From: Thiomicrorhabdus sp. 6S3-12
GTDB taxonomy: Bacteria; Pseudomonadota; Gammaproteobacteria; Thiomicrospirales; Thiomicrospiraceae
Direction of reading: 5' to 3'
Assembly (NCBI RefSeq): GCF_017571475.1
Contig: NZ_JAGETW010000001.1
Coordinates: 62,001-126,000, forward strand
DNA: 64,000 nt
In this document: piece by piece, positions 8,302 to 17,204 of the stretch
Layout of the letters: the number at the start of each line of letters is the position of its first letter
Numbering within the stretch: the stretch's first letter is position 1
Position numbers and translations under genes: made by a program
The notes under the pieces: generated by a model
The model's database searches: none
Told to the model about the DNA's origin: nothing
Seen by the model: only the letters and a program-made list of their open reading frames with translations

Positions 8302-9100
8302 ACATCCATTCAACGCCGCGGAAGAGTGGCAGAAGCTTAAAAACGGCATCCGCCAGCTGGCCAAACAAGAAATTTTGCCGCGCTTTGAAAAAGTCGGATT
8401 TGAAGAAAAACAGGACGGCTCTCTGCTGACCGAAGCCGATCTCGAGATGCAGAAAGCAACACAGAGTTTTCTGCTTAAGAACTGGCCGCAGTTCGCATTT
8501 CTTGGCGAAGAGATGTCGCAACAGGAACAGGAAGACGCGTTGAAAAGTGCGCAAGGGTGCTGGATTCTGGATCCGATCGACGGCACCAGCAATTTTGCCA
8601 GCGGCATTCCGGTCTACGCCGTCTCTCTGGCACTGATGATCGAAGGCCGACTGGTCGCCGGCCTGGTTTACGATCCGGATCGTGATGAAATGTTTGCCGC
8701 GCGCCACACCCAGGGAGCAGAACTGAACGATAAGCCGCTGCTAGCCAAAACCGCTAAAACCGAGCTGAAACAGACCAGCGGCATTATCGACTTTAAACGC
8801 CTGACCCCGGAACTGGCGTGTCGCATTATTCACGACAATCCATATTCATCGCAGCGCAGCTTCGGCTCGGTCGCTCTGGACTGGTGCTGGATCGCCGCCG
8901 GGCGCGGCCACATCTATCTGCACGGCGCGCAGAACATCTGGGATTACGCAGCCGGCTACCTGATCCTGCACGAAGCCGGAGGCCAAAGCTGTACTCTGGA
9001 TGGCGAAGACGTATTACTGCCTAAGGTGCAAAAACGCGCTGCCGTCGCCGCAACCACTCCGGAACTTTTCCAGCAGTGGCATGACTACCTGCAGATATAA
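8294..9100 (+). CDS. Inositol monophosphatase family protein
   Basis: This 268-residue member of the Mg-dependent, Li-sensitive phosphatase superfamily (IMPase/CysQ/FBPase) starts MTRHPFNAAEEWQ at ATG 8294, overlapping the end of the CorB-like gene. The longer frame from 8204 lies inside that gene and is unlikely. Metal and phosphate motifs are the acidic pair in FLGEEM, DPIDGTSNFASG (signature 1, about residues 96-107) and WDYAAGYLILHEAGG (signature 2). The substrate is not clear from sequence and could be inositol phosphate, histidinol phosphate or 3'-phosphoadenosine-5'-phosphate. The operon continues from the CorB-like gene and stops at the following bidirectional hairpin. Confidence 0.88.
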   Translation: MTRHPFNAAEEWQKLKNGIRQLAKQEILPRFEKVGFEEKQDGSLLTEADLEMQKATQSFLLKNWPQFAFLGEEMSQQEQEDALKSAQGCWILDPIDGTSNFASGIPVYAVSLALMIEGRLVAGLVYDPDRDEMFAARHTQGAELNDKPLLAKTAKTELKQTSGIIDFKRLTPELACRIIHDNPYSSQRSFGSVALDWCWIAAGRGHIYLHGAQNIWDYAAGYLILHEAGGQSCTLDGEDVLLPKVQKRAAVAATTPELFQQWHDYLQI

Positions 9101-9123
9101 GCACTTCAGGAATACTTCTAAAA

Positions 9124-9156
9124 AACAAAACCCCGGCATTCAACCGGGGTTTTGTT
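9124..9156. terminator. Bidirectional rho-independent terminator
   Basis: Perfect arms ACAAAACCCCGG and CCGGGGTTTTGT flank a 7-base loop. T-runs form on both strands. The site lies between the convergent inositol-phosphatase-like and FadL-like genes and serves both. Confidence 0.88.
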
Positions 9157-9182
9157 CATTTCGCTAAAGATAAGGCGGCGAA

Positions 9183-10451
9183 TTAGAAATTCCACACCAA
9201 CTGCGCACTCAAGATATCGACAGCGGATTCATAATAACCGCGCAAGTCATATGACCCGAGCGAAGTCGTTACGTTGTAATCAACATCCGAACGATCGGCA
9301 AACAGGTGGCTGTAGCCGACATCCAGGTTCATACTTTTACTGAACTGATAACCCAGGCCGACAGAAACCCATTTACGATCCGAATCCGGCGTGCGTGGAG
9401 AGCGGCTGTATTTATCTGGCACCGGCGTATAGTCAATAGCCAGACCGCCTCTCAGACGCAGCTGTCGATTAATCTGATGAATCATCCCGACTGCATAGCG
9501 CATACTGTCTTCAAAATTCTGATTAGACTCCGAACTCGAACCGTCCTCTAGCTCGATTATCAGCTCGTCATAGCCGGACCAGCCGGTCCAGGTCGCACTC
9601 GCCAATAACTGGGTTTGAGCAGAAAAACGATAGTTGACAGCCAGACTTGCAGATGCCGGCAAAACCACATCCGAGGAGGCGTCCATATCATACAAAACAC
9701 CCCCCAATGCAGCATTGATATCGGAATAATCAATCTTGCCTTCTACGTCATGCTGCATTTTAGAACGATAAGACAGGCCGATATCCAAATCACTATTCGC
9801 TTGATAGAGCAAACCAAGATTATAGCCAAACGCCCAGCTGTTACCGGTCACCTTGGCGTTTCCATCAGGTGCACCTTCAATCAGTACTGACTGTTCGACT
9901 TTCTGCTCCAAAATGACATCCACATACTGGGCATTCAGGCCGAAACCGAAGCTCAGTTTGTCGTTGAGCTTTCGTGCAATTGCCGGATTGAGATTCAGCG
10001 TCTTTAGATCCGTTTCCGTCGCATGATAGCGACCGACCCAATCTTCGTCATAAGAAATATGTTGACCGAAAGGGACATTAACCCCAAAACCAACGTCATA
10101 CTCCCCCAAACGACTTTTCCAATAGACATTGGGAACAAAACCGACGGTAGCCCCATTATCACCTTCACCGCCAATCGGCGTTGCGCCGTTCTTGACGGAT
10201 GCCTGCTCGGTAAAATCCGCCTTAGGCGAAATAATGTGCCCGCCGACAATGAATTGATCGCCTTCAAGTCGCGTCAGACCAGCCGGATTAAACCACATCA
10301 CACTGGCATCTTCGACACTCGCTGCAGCCCCGGCGTAGGACAATCCCTGTCCGCTTGCGCTCTGCTCGATCAATGCAAATCCCGATGCCATCGCCGATAC
10401 CGGGGCAAGCCCCATGGCGACCAACAACGCTCTGCTTGAAAAAACGTTCAT
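9183..10451 (-). CDS. OmpP1/FadL-family outer membrane transporter
   Basis: The 422-residue beta-barrel of the FadL family carries long-chain fatty acids or other hydrophobic compounds across the outer membrane. A signal peptide is visible, ending around SAMASGFALIEQ, and the mature N-terminus has the family's FALIEQSASGQGLSYAGAA and VMWFNPAGLTRL blocks. The C-terminus ends LSAQLVWNF with a terminal Phe, as barrel proteins do. I choose ATG 10451 over GTG 10457 because GAGGAG is correctly spaced for the ATG. It is monocistronic, between radA and a terminator. The actual substrate is unknown; in chemolithotrophs this family may take up other hydrophobic molecules. Confidence 0.92.
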   Translation of the reverse strand: MNVFSSRALLVAMGLAPVSAMASGFALIEQSASGQGLSYAGAAASVEDASVMWFNPAGLTRLEGDQFIVGGHIISPKADFTEQASVKNGATPIGGEGDNGATVGFVPNVYWKSRLGEYDVGFGVNVPFGQHISYDEDWVGRYHATETDLKTLNLNPAIARKLNDKLSFGFGLNAQYVDVILEQKVEQSVLIEGAPDGNAKVTGNSWAFGYNLGLLYQANSDLDIGLSYRSKMQHDVEGKIDYSDINAALGGVLYDMDASSDVVLPASASLAVNYRFSAQTQLLASATWTGWSGYDELIIELEDGSSSESNQNFEDSMRYAVGMIHQINRQLRLRGGLAIDYTPVPDKYSRSPRTPDSDRKWVSVGLGYQFSKSMNLDVGYSHLFADRSDVDYNVTTSLGSYDLRGYYESAVDILSAQLVWNF

Positions 10452-10609
10452 ATTCACTCCTCAGCTAGTTCACAGTGCCGTTCACGCCGACGGCGTGTCG
10501 TCGCGAAAGCATCTGCATTCAAATTATCGATGCCGCTTATTCCATTTGCTGCGGCTATTCTTCGCTTCTAAAACTCGATTCTTCTGTCCGCGTCGGGACA
10601 GACACAACT

Positions 10610-11974
10610 CTACAACGCATCCAAAGCCTGCTGCAAGGTTTTCACTCCGATAATCTCCATATCCGGAATTCCGCCCTTGGGCACATTACTGAACGGCACG
10701 ATTGCCCGGGTAAAACCGTGCTTGGCCGCCTCAAACAGACGTTCCTGCCCGCTTGGAACCGGACGGATTTCTCCGGCCAGCCCGACTTCACCAAAAATAA
10801 TCATCTCCTGCGGCAAGGCGCGATTGCGCATACTGGAAAGAATCGCGCACAGCAGAGCCAGATCGGCACTGGTTTCGAACACCTTAACCCCGCCGACGAC
10901 ATTCACATACACGTCCTGATCTCCGGCCTGCACACCGCCATGGCGATGCATCACCGCCAACAGCATGGCCAGCCGGTTCTGCTCCAGACCGACCGTCACC
11001 CGCTTCGGCGCCCCATAAGGCGACTCGTCAACCAGCGCCTGTATTTCCACCAGCAAAGGACGTGACCCTTCCCAGATAACCATCACCACCGAGCCCGGTG
11101 CCGACTCTTCCCCGCGGCTTAAGAAAATTGCCGACGGATTCTTAATCTGGCGCATCCCCTTCTCGGTCATGGCAAAGACCCCGAGTTCATTAACAGCCCC
11201 GAAACGGTTTTTTATCGCGCGCAAAGTACGGAAACGGCTGTCCGACTGACCCTCAAGAAACAACACAGTATCGACGATATGTTCCAAAACACGCGGCCCG
11301 GCGACTTCACCGGACTTGGTGACATGACCGACCAGAAAAATCGCAACATTATTCTGTTTGGCAAAACGGGTTAAGTAAGCAGCACTCTCCCTGACCTGGG
11401 AAACGCCACCGGCCGCACTGCCGATCTCCGCCAGTTGCATGGTCTGAATCGAATCGACAACCATTACCTTTGGCGATTCTTTCTGCGCCGCGACACTGAT
11501 CTCTTCGACATCGGTCTGAGTCAACAGACGCAGATTATCGTCCGGTAACTCCATGCGTTTAGCACGCGAAGCGACCTGCTGCAAAGACTCTTCCCCGGTC
11601 ACATAGAGCACCGACATGCGCGTACTCAGCGCACACATGACCTGCAATAGAATCGAGGATTTACCGACACCGGGATCGCCGCCGATTAAAACAACCGAAC
11701 CGGGGACAATCCCTCCGCCGAGAACGCGATCCAGCTCGGACATGTCGCTGCTGATTCGCGGCACTTCGCTCAGGTCGACATCCTTGATTGACTGAACCGA
11801 ACTGGCGGATGCCCCCGAATAGCTTGCACTCCCGCTTTTGGTCGTTTTTTTGCCGCTACCGAGCTTGATCTCTTTGAGAGTATTCCAAGCCTTACAGGCC
11901 TGACATTGACCGGCCCATTGGGCATATTCCGCACCGCACTCGGTGCATACATAAGCTGTCTTCGCTTTTGCCAT
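10610..11974 (-). CDS. radA: DNA repair protein RadA
   Basis: RadA (Sms) is a DnaB-like, RecA-related ATPase that drives branch migration during recombinational repair. The 454-residue protein has the four-Cys zinc finger at the N-terminus (CTECGAEYAQWAGQCQAC), Walker A GGDPGVGKSS, Walker B in VMVVDSIQTMQ, and the RadA signature KNRFGAVNELGVF. The C-terminal Lon-like domain is also visible (VNVVGGVKVFETSADLALL to GEVGLAGEIRPV). The length is normal. A purine-rich AGAGAAAA stretch precedes the ATG. It stands alone between the FadL-like gene and the glutamate-synthase-like gene. Confidence 0.96.
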   Translation of the reverse strand: MAKAKTAYVCTECGAEYAQWAGQCQACKAWNTLKEIKLGSGKKTTKSGSASYSGASASSVQSIKDVDLSEVPRISSDMSELDRVLGGGIVPGSVVLIGGDPGVGKSSILLQVMCALSTRMSVLYVTGEESLQQVASRAKRMELPDDNLRLLTQTDVEEISVAAQKESPKVMVVDSIQTMQLAEIGSAAGGVSQVRESAAYLTRFAKQNNVAIFLVGHVTKSGEVAGPRVLEHIVDTVLFLEGQSDSRFRTLRAIKNRFGAVNELGVFAMTEKGMRQIKNPSAIFLSRGEESAPGSVVMVIWEGSRPLLVEIQALVDESPYGAPKRVTVGLEQNRLAMLLAVMHRHGGVQAGDQDVYVNVVGGVKVFETSADLALLCAILSSMRNRALPQEMIIFGEVGLAGEIRPVPSGQERLFEAAKHGFTRAIVPFSNVPKGGIPDMEIIGVKTLQQALDAL

Positions 11975-11994
11975 TTTTCTCTATCGATTAATTT

Positions 11995-13545
11995 TCAAGA
12001 AGGGTCATTATAACGGTGTTGCACTGCAATCCCTTTAAATGTGCCATCACCGTCGGCGACAACATCCGGATACAGCTCGGCGAAACTTTCCGAGACGCCA
12101 TGCCGCATCATTTTTCTTACATGAGCCCGACTTAAGAGCCGAGGTTCGGCGACGCCGCAGGAGTGTGCGATCGATTCCACTTCGCGCATAAGATTGCGGT
12201 GGTAATGGGCAACTCTTTGCGACTTTTTCTGCGGCACCAGTCCGCGCTGCAAACGAGGATTATGCGTGGTTATGCCCGTAGGACAACTATCCAGATGACA
12301 CTGCATCGACTGAATACACCCCAAAGAGAACATAAAACCGCGCGCCGAATTAACAAAATCCGCGCCCACCGCAATCGCCCAGGCAACCATTGTCGGATTA
12401 ATCAACTTGCCGGAAGCGATCACTTTAATCCGTGAACGCAAACCGTAGCGGTTCAAAGTGTCAATCAACAGCGGCAGTGATTCGTTAATCGACATACCGA
12501 CGTCATCCATCAGAGCCACCGGCGCCGAACCGGTTCCTCCCTCGGCACCGTCCAAAGTAATAAAGTCCGGTGCAAACACCTCACCCTCGATCAGGATATC
12601 CCGGCATAAAGCGTCAATCCAATCCTGAGAACCCATCACAAATTTGAAGCCGACCGGCTTTCCGGTGACCTCGCGAATATGCTGAATCATTTGCAACAGA
12701 TCCGCATTGCTGGCAATATCCGGATGACGATTGGGGCTGATCGAATCTTCGCCGATGCGGATGCCGCGGATGTCCGCAACTTCATCCGTCACCTTAGCCG
12801 CCGGAAGAATCCCCCCTTTTCCCGGCTTGGCCCCTTGGGAGAGTTTGATTTCAAACATTCTGACCTGCTCATAAGCGGCCACTTCCCTGAGCTTTTCATT
12901 ACTCAGATTGCCGTTTTTGTCGCGGAAACCGTACTTCGCCGTGCCGATCTGCGCCACCAGATCACAACCGCTCTCCAAATGATAGGGCGAAACGCCACCC
13001 TCACCGGTATTGAGCCAGCAGCAGGCCAGTTTAGCCCCCTGACTCAAGGCTCTGACCGCCGGACGGGAAAGCGCGCCATAGCTCATTCCGGAGATATTGA
13101 ACAGCGATTCCGCCCGGTATGGCATTTTGCAGCCTTCACCGATCACCATCGGCGGAGAGGTGACGGCATCTTTCTCCAACATCGGAAAAGCACAATTAAC
13201 AAAAGCGATCTTACCCGGATGGGCAACATCACGGGTCGAACCGAAACTCTGTACCGTAGACAATCCTTTGGCGGCACGGTAGACCCAGGAACGCTGTGCA
13301 CGATTGAAAGGTTTTTCATCCTGATCGGCCGCAAACATATACTGGCGGAAAAATTTCCCCAGAGACTCCAGTAAATAGCGAAAACGCCCGATTAGAGGAT
13401 AATTGCGGCGGATGGCGTGCTCCGTCTGCAGACGATCCTGCAGATACATGGTCAGCAACCAAAGAACAATGACCCCGATAACCAGAATAAACAGCAACGA
13501 CATCCAATGCAGTACCTGCTGCACTGCGTCCATAAGCGCACTCAT
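11995..13545 (-). CDS. FMN-binding glutamate synthase family protein
   Basis: The 516-residue product has an N-terminal membrane anchor (about residues 15-40, LLFILVIGVIVLWLL) followed by the FMN/3Fe-4S domain of the glutamate synthase large subunit. Family blocks seen are FNISGMSYGALSRPAVRAL, LNTGEGGVSPYH, LSQGAKPGKGGILPAAKVT, ITLDGAEGGTGSAP, SGKLINP, GADFVNSARGFMFSLGC and CHLDSCPTGITTHNP. The last two hold Cys residues typical of the 3Fe-4S site. There is no glutaminase domain, so it is not a full GOGAT and its substrate is unknown. The start is ATG 13545 with AGGAGA upstream; the frame extends to 13581 but that start lacks a site. Confidence 0.88.
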   Translation of the reverse strand: MSALMDAVQQVLHWMSLLFILVIGVIVLWLLTMYLQDRLQTEHAIRRNYPLIGRFRYLLESLGKFFRQYMFAADQDEKPFNRAQRSWVYRAAKGLSTVQSFGSTRDVAHPGKIAFVNCAFPMLEKDAVTSPPMVIGEGCKMPYRAESLFNISGMSYGALSRPAVRALSQGAKLACCWLNTGEGGVSPYHLESGCDLVAQIGTAKYGFRDKNGNLSNEKLREVAAYEQVRMFEIKLSQGAKPGKGGILPAAKVTDEVADIRGIRIGEDSISPNRHPDIASNADLLQMIQHIREVTGKPVGFKFVMGSQDWIDALCRDILIEGEVFAPDFITLDGAEGGTGSAPVALMDDVGMSINESLPLLIDTLNRYGLRSRIKVIASGKLINPTMVAWAIAVGADFVNSARGFMFSLGCIQSMQCHLDSCPTGITTHNPRLQRGLVPQKKSQRVAHYHRNLMREVESIAHSCGVAEPRLLSRAHVRKMMRHGVSESFAELYPDVVADGDGTFKGIAVQHRYNDPS

Positions 13546-13603
13546 AAAACTCTCCTCAAAATGGGAAATCTTGGGCTCCACGCTAGAATGCCATCTTTTC
13601 AGA

Positions 13604-13642
13604 TATAAAAAAAGCCCGCAATAAATCGATTATTGCGGGCTT
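13604..13642 (-). terminator. Terminator of the petABC operon
   Basis: Arms AAGCCCGCAATA and TATTGCGGGCTT form a 12-bp stem, with a run of seven T on the minus strand. It lies just after the petC stop codon and separates the bc1 operon from the downstream FMN glutamate-synthase-like gene. Confidence 0.88.
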
Positions 13643-13663
13643 ATGCGCTAAAGCGTGTTGTGC

Positions 13664-14323
13664 TTAGTGCTTGATATCGCGCCAGTACTCACGCTTCAAC
13701 AGATAGGTAAGAAGCAGTAGAACCAGCAGGAAAGCGATCACTTTCCAACCAAGATCGAATCGATCAAGCTTGCCCGGCTCTCCGGCATACTCAAGGAAGT
13801 TGGTGATATCACGAGCGGCCTGCTCATAATCTTCCGGAGCATAATGACGCTGCATTCCTTCCAGAACATTCGGCATGGACGTTCCTTTCAGTGCACTATT
13901 ATCCCAATTGCCGTTCTCATCCAGATGATACGCTCGCAGGAAAGTATAGATATAATCCGGCCCTTTTAAACGCGCCATCAAAGACAGATCCGGCGGTTCG
14001 GTTCCCAATACATCCATCGCGACACCCTCAAGCATACGCGTTTGAACATCATCAACGACCTTGGCCTGGTTATAAGCCATCTTCGCTACGACTTCATCAT
14101 CGCTCCAACCGATATCGCGGGCAATACGGTTATAACGCATGTATTTGACCGAGTGACACGCCATACAGTAGTTGCTGAACAAAATCGCACCACGTTGCAA
14201 TGAGTCCTGATCACGCAGATTATTATTGGCTTTTTCCAGTTCGATAGCCGGCCCCCCTGCCGCCTGTGCGACAGAAGAAACGCTCAAAATCAGAAAGCTG
14301 ATTAGTAGAAATACGTTTTTCAT
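13664..14323 (-). CDS. petC: Cytochrome c1 of the bc1 complex
   Basis: Membrane-anchored c-type cytochrome that passes electrons from the Rieske protein to soluble cytochrome c. The 219-residue precursor has a signal peptide (ISFLILSVSSVAQA), one heme site CMACH followed by SVKYMRYNR, a PPDLSLMARLKGPDYIYTFL block, and a C-terminal membrane anchor (VIAFLLVLLLLTYLLKREY). It is the last gene of petABC and is directly adjacent to petB. A terminator follows. Confidence 0.96.
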   Translation of the reverse strand: MKNVFLLISFLILSVSSVAQAAGGPAIELEKANNNLRDQDSLQRGAILFSNYCMACHSVKYMRYNRIARDIGWSDDEVVAKMAYNQAKVVDDVQTRMLEGVAMDVLGTEPPDLSLMARLKGPDYIYTFLRAYHLDENGNWDNSALKGTSMPNVLEGMQRHYAPEDYEQAARDITNFLEYAGEPGKLDRFDLGWKVIAFLLVLLLLTYLLKREYWRDIKH

Positions 14324-15568
14324 CTATTTCACCCTCTCCGGTACTGGTTTAGTCTTTTCCCGGGCCGATGTGTACGGCAGAATCAGGAAGAACAGGAAGT
14401 AAGTCGTAGTAAAGATCTGCGCCAATACTGTCAGAGTCGGCGTTGCCGGCTGAGTCCCGAGATACCCCAGAATAATGAATGAGATGACAAACATCGCCAG
14501 CAGCAGCTTGAAAGACAAACCACGGTAACGAATCGATTTCACCTTACAACGGTCCAGCCAAGGCATGGCGAACAGGAACATAATCGCGGCACCCATCGCT
14601 ACAACCCCCAGGAATTTATCCGGTACCGCACGCAGAACCGCATAGAAAGGCGTAAAGTACCATACAGGTGCGATATGCTCCGGCGTCTTCAGCGGGTTAG
14701 CCGGCTCGAAGTTAGGCGGCTCGATAAAGAAGCCACCGCCTTCCGGCCAGTAGAAGACCACAAAGGCAAATAGAATCGCAAAGAAGACCGCACCCATTGA
14801 ATCTTTCACCGAGTAGTAAGGGTGGAAAGGAATTCCGTCGAGAGGAAGTCCCTGCTCGTTCTTGACCTTTTTGATTTCAATGCCGTCAGGGTTGTTCGAA
14901 CCGACACGGTGCAGAGCAACAATGTGCATAAAGACCAGAATCAATAGAACCAGCGGCAAGGCAATAACATGTAGAGCGAAGAAACGGTTCAAGGTTGCAT
15001 CGGAGATAATGAAGTCACCACGTACCCATAGCGCCAGATCCGGTCCGATCAAAGGGATAGCACCGAACAGCGAGATAATAACCTGAGCACCCCAGTAAGA
15101 CATCTGTCCCCATGGCAGCAGATAACCCATAAAGGCTTCGGCCATCAATACCAGGAACAACATCATACCGATCAGCCACACCAGTTCACGCGGCTCTTTA
15201 TAGGAGCCGTACAGCAGGCCACGCATCATGTGCAGGTAGATGACAATAAAGAAAGCCGATGCACCCGTTGAATGCATATAACGAATCAGCCAGCCCCACT
15301 CGACATCGCGCATGATGTACTCGACGGAGTTAAAGGCTTCAGCCGCACTCGGCTTGTAGCTCATTGTCAGCCAGATACCGGTAACGAACTGGTTGACCAG
15401 CACCAATAGCGCCAGCGAACCGAAGAAGTACCAGAAGTTGAAATTTTTCGGCGCATAGTACTCGCCAACATGCTCATTCCAGGTACTGACCAGCGGATAA
15501 CGCTTATCCAGCCATCCCAGGACAGTTCCCTGCTTTGCTTCAAATTTAGTATTTTGGTTATCAGCCAT
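14324..15568 (-). CDS. petB: Cytochrome b of the bc1 complex
   Basis: Full-length mitochondrial-type cytochrome b (414 residues, eight membrane helices expected) carrying both b hemes and the two quinone sites. Heme-ligand histidines are in HSTGASAFFIVIYLHMMRG and HVIALPLVLLILVFMHIVALH. The Qo loop reads PVWYFTPFYAVLRAVP, that is PVWY where mitochondria have PEWY; this variant is known in proteobacteria. The start ATG shares a base with the petA TAA stop (TAATG), so translation is coupled. The complex pumps charge during quinol oxidation. Confidence 0.97.
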   Translation of the reverse strand: MADNQNTKFEAKQGTVLGWLDKRYPLVSTWNEHVGEYYAPKNFNFWYFFGSLALLVLVNQFVTGIWLTMSYKPSAAEAFNSVEYIMRDVEWGWLIRYMHSTGASAFFIVIYLHMMRGLLYGSYKEPRELVWLIGMMLFLVLMAEAFMGYLLPWGQMSYWGAQVIISLFGAIPLIGPDLALWVRGDFIISDATLNRFFALHVIALPLVLLILVFMHIVALHRVGSNNPDGIEIKKVKNEQGLPLDGIPFHPYYSVKDSMGAVFFAILFAFVVFYWPEGGGFFIEPPNFEPANPLKTPEHIAPVWYFTPFYAVLRAVPDKFLGVVAMGAAIMFLFAMPWLDRCKVKSIRYRGLSFKLLLAMFVISFIILGYLGTQPATPTLTVLAQIFTTTYFLFFLILPYTSAREKTKPVPERVK

Positions 15569-16185
15569 TATGCCGTCCCTCCTTCGGTTGGACCTTCACC
15601 GATGCGCACAATGCTGTCGCTGACAAAGCGGTATGGCGGAATCTCCAGATTCGTTGGTGCCGGTACCGCTTTGAATACACGTCCTGCCAGATCGAATCGT
15701 GAACCGTGGCACGGACAGAAGAAACCACCCTGCCAATCGTCGCCGACATCCGGCGAACCGATTGCCGGACGATACAGTGGTGCGCACCCAAGGTGCGTAC
15801 AGACACCGACCACAACCAAGAATTCATCTTTAACAGCACGGGTTGGATTTTTACAGTATTCCGGCTGATCCGATTCATTTGAAGCAGGATCACGCAACTC
15901 GCCATCCATATTCGGCAAATTGGCCAACATATCCGGAGTACGTCTGACAATCCAAACAGGTTTCCCACGCCAAGCGACGGTCAACATCTGACCCGGCTGC
16001 AATTTGCTGATATCAGCATTTACCGGAGCACCGGCGGCTTTGGCCTTTTCACTAGGTTGCCATGAGCTAACAAACGGAACCGCCAAGAAGGTGGCTCCCG
16101 CAGCCCCGACAACACCCGTTGCGCCTGTAAGGATTCTACGGCGCTGTAGGTTTACACTAGAATCATTATTGTTTTTTATCGACAT
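15568..16185 (-). CDS. petA: Rieske iron-sulfur subunit of the bc1 complex
   Basis: The 205-residue protein carries the 2Fe-2S cluster that accepts the first electron from quinol. Near the N-terminus a Tat-like RRRILTGATG stretch runs into a membrane segment. The two cluster-binding boxes are CTHLGCAP and CPCHGSRFD. It is the first gene of petABC. The AT-rich stretch upstream (16186-16381) should hold the operon promoter. Confidence 0.96.
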   Translation of the reverse strand: MSIKNNNDSSVNLQRRRILTGATGVVGAAGATFLAVPFVSSWQPSEKAKAAGAPVNADISKLQPGQMLTVAWRGKPVWIVRRTPDMLANLPNMDGELRDPASNESDQPEYCKNPTRAVKDEFLVVVGVCTHLGCAPLYRPAIGSPDVGDDWQGGFFCPCHGSRFDLAGRVFKAVPAPTNLEIPPYRFVSDSIVRIGEGPTEGGTA

Positions 16186-16381
16186 AGCTGTCTTCCTAGT
16201 TAGGGAACTCGCAAAATAAACGCTTGCGAACTCCTTTTGTCTACAAGCAAATCGGCCCTATTCTACAGAAGGGCTTGCTAAACTTAAATCAGTATCTACT
16301 TATAGAGTTATTAATAAATTTTTTCTATAGCACAAAATAAATTTATCGAATAATTTTGCATTTGTCCAAAAATCAGGCACT
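16186..16381 (-). promoter_or_regulatory. Upstream region of petABC
   Basis: The gap of 196 bases is very AT-rich at its distal end (16280-16370) and has two imperfect inverted repeats near petA (16209-16229, TCGCAA / TTGCGA; 16254-16272, GCCC / GGGC). It must contain the petABC promoter on the minus strand. Several TATA-like hexamers are present, but I cannot pick one with a good -35 box. The repeats could be operator or leader structures. Confidence 0.35.
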
Positions 16382-17119
16382 CTACACCGGATTAGGGATA
16401 TCAATAAAAGTCACATCCAGGCCAAATTTATCCTGCAAATGTTCGCCCAAAACCTGAATTCCCAGGCGCTCGGTTGCATGATGACCGGCGGCAAAATAAT
16501 GAATTCCGCACTCTGCTGCCAGATGAGTCGTCTGCTCGGACACTTCGCCGCTGATAAACAGATCCGCTCCCATGGCGATCGCTTTATCAATATAGTTTTG
16601 CGCTCCGCCGCTGCACCAGGCAATCGTTTGCAGCTGCTCTGGGCCGCCTTTTAGCCATAAAGGTTCACGGCCCAGAGTCTGTTTAACGGTCTGATAAAAG
16701 GCTTCTACCGCGATCGGAGTCTCAAGCCGCGAACAGAAAACCAATCCGTCCTGATCCGTGACCGGCAAATCCCATAATTGACCCAGCTGCGCGTTATTGC
16801 CCAATTCAATATGCCCATCTAACGGCAAATGATAACCAAAGAGATTGATATCATGGGTGAGCAGCGACTTGATCCGTTTCTGTTTGAAACCGACGATCTG
16901 CTGCGGCTCGCTTTTCCAGAAATAGCCATGATGTACCATTATCGTATCCGCGCCACATTCAATCGCCCTGTCAATCAAAGCCTGACAGGCGGTCACACCG
17001 GTAACGATCTTTTTGACCTCTTTCTGCCCTTCAACCTGCAAACCGTTAGGCGCATAATCTTTATACAAACTCACTTCCAAGAGTTCGTCCAAATAAGACG
17101 CCAATTCATCTCTATGCAT
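16382..17119 (-). CDS. Nif3-like dinuclear metal center hexameric protein
   Basis: YbgI/NIF3 family protein of 245 residues. Metal-binding and family blocks are DYAPNGLQVEG near the N-terminus, IMVHHGYFWK, INLFGYHLPLDGHIELGNNAQLG, FISGEVSEQTTH and YFAAGHHATERLG at the C-terminus, ending VTFIDIPNP. It matches E. coli YbgI throughout. I choose ATG 17119 (MHRDELASYL) because GGAGAGAG lies upstream; the frame is open to 17167 but the added part would overlap the hisD terminator. The biochemical role is unsettled; a GTP cyclohydrolase I type 2 name is common in databases but weakly supported. Confidence 0.9.
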   Translation of the reverse strand: MHRDELASYLDELLEVSLYKDYAPNGLQVEGQKEVKKIVTGVTACQALIDRAIECGADTIMVHHGYFWKSEPQQIVGFKQKRIKSLLTHDINLFGYHLPLDGHIELGNNAQLGQLWDLPVTDQDGLVFCSRLETPIAVEAFYQTVKQTLGREPLWLKGGPEQLQTIAWCSGGAQNYIDKAIAMGADLFISGEVSEQTTHLAAECGIHYFAAGHHATERLGIQVLGEHLQDKFGLDVTFIDIPNPV

Positions 17120-17144
17120 AGCTCTCTCCCTGTTTTCAGACATT

Positions 17145-17180
17145 AAAAAAGCCACATGGTGCAACACCAGTGGCTTTCTT
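17145..17180 (-). terminator. Terminator downstream of hisD
   Basis: Arms AAGCCAC and GTGGCTT (with a partial inner stem) are followed by a T-run on the minus strand. It lies about 25 bases past the hisD stop and ahead of the Nif3-like gene. Confidence 0.78.
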
Positions 17181-17204
17181 TAGCAAGCAGACAATCTTAA
17201 AAGA

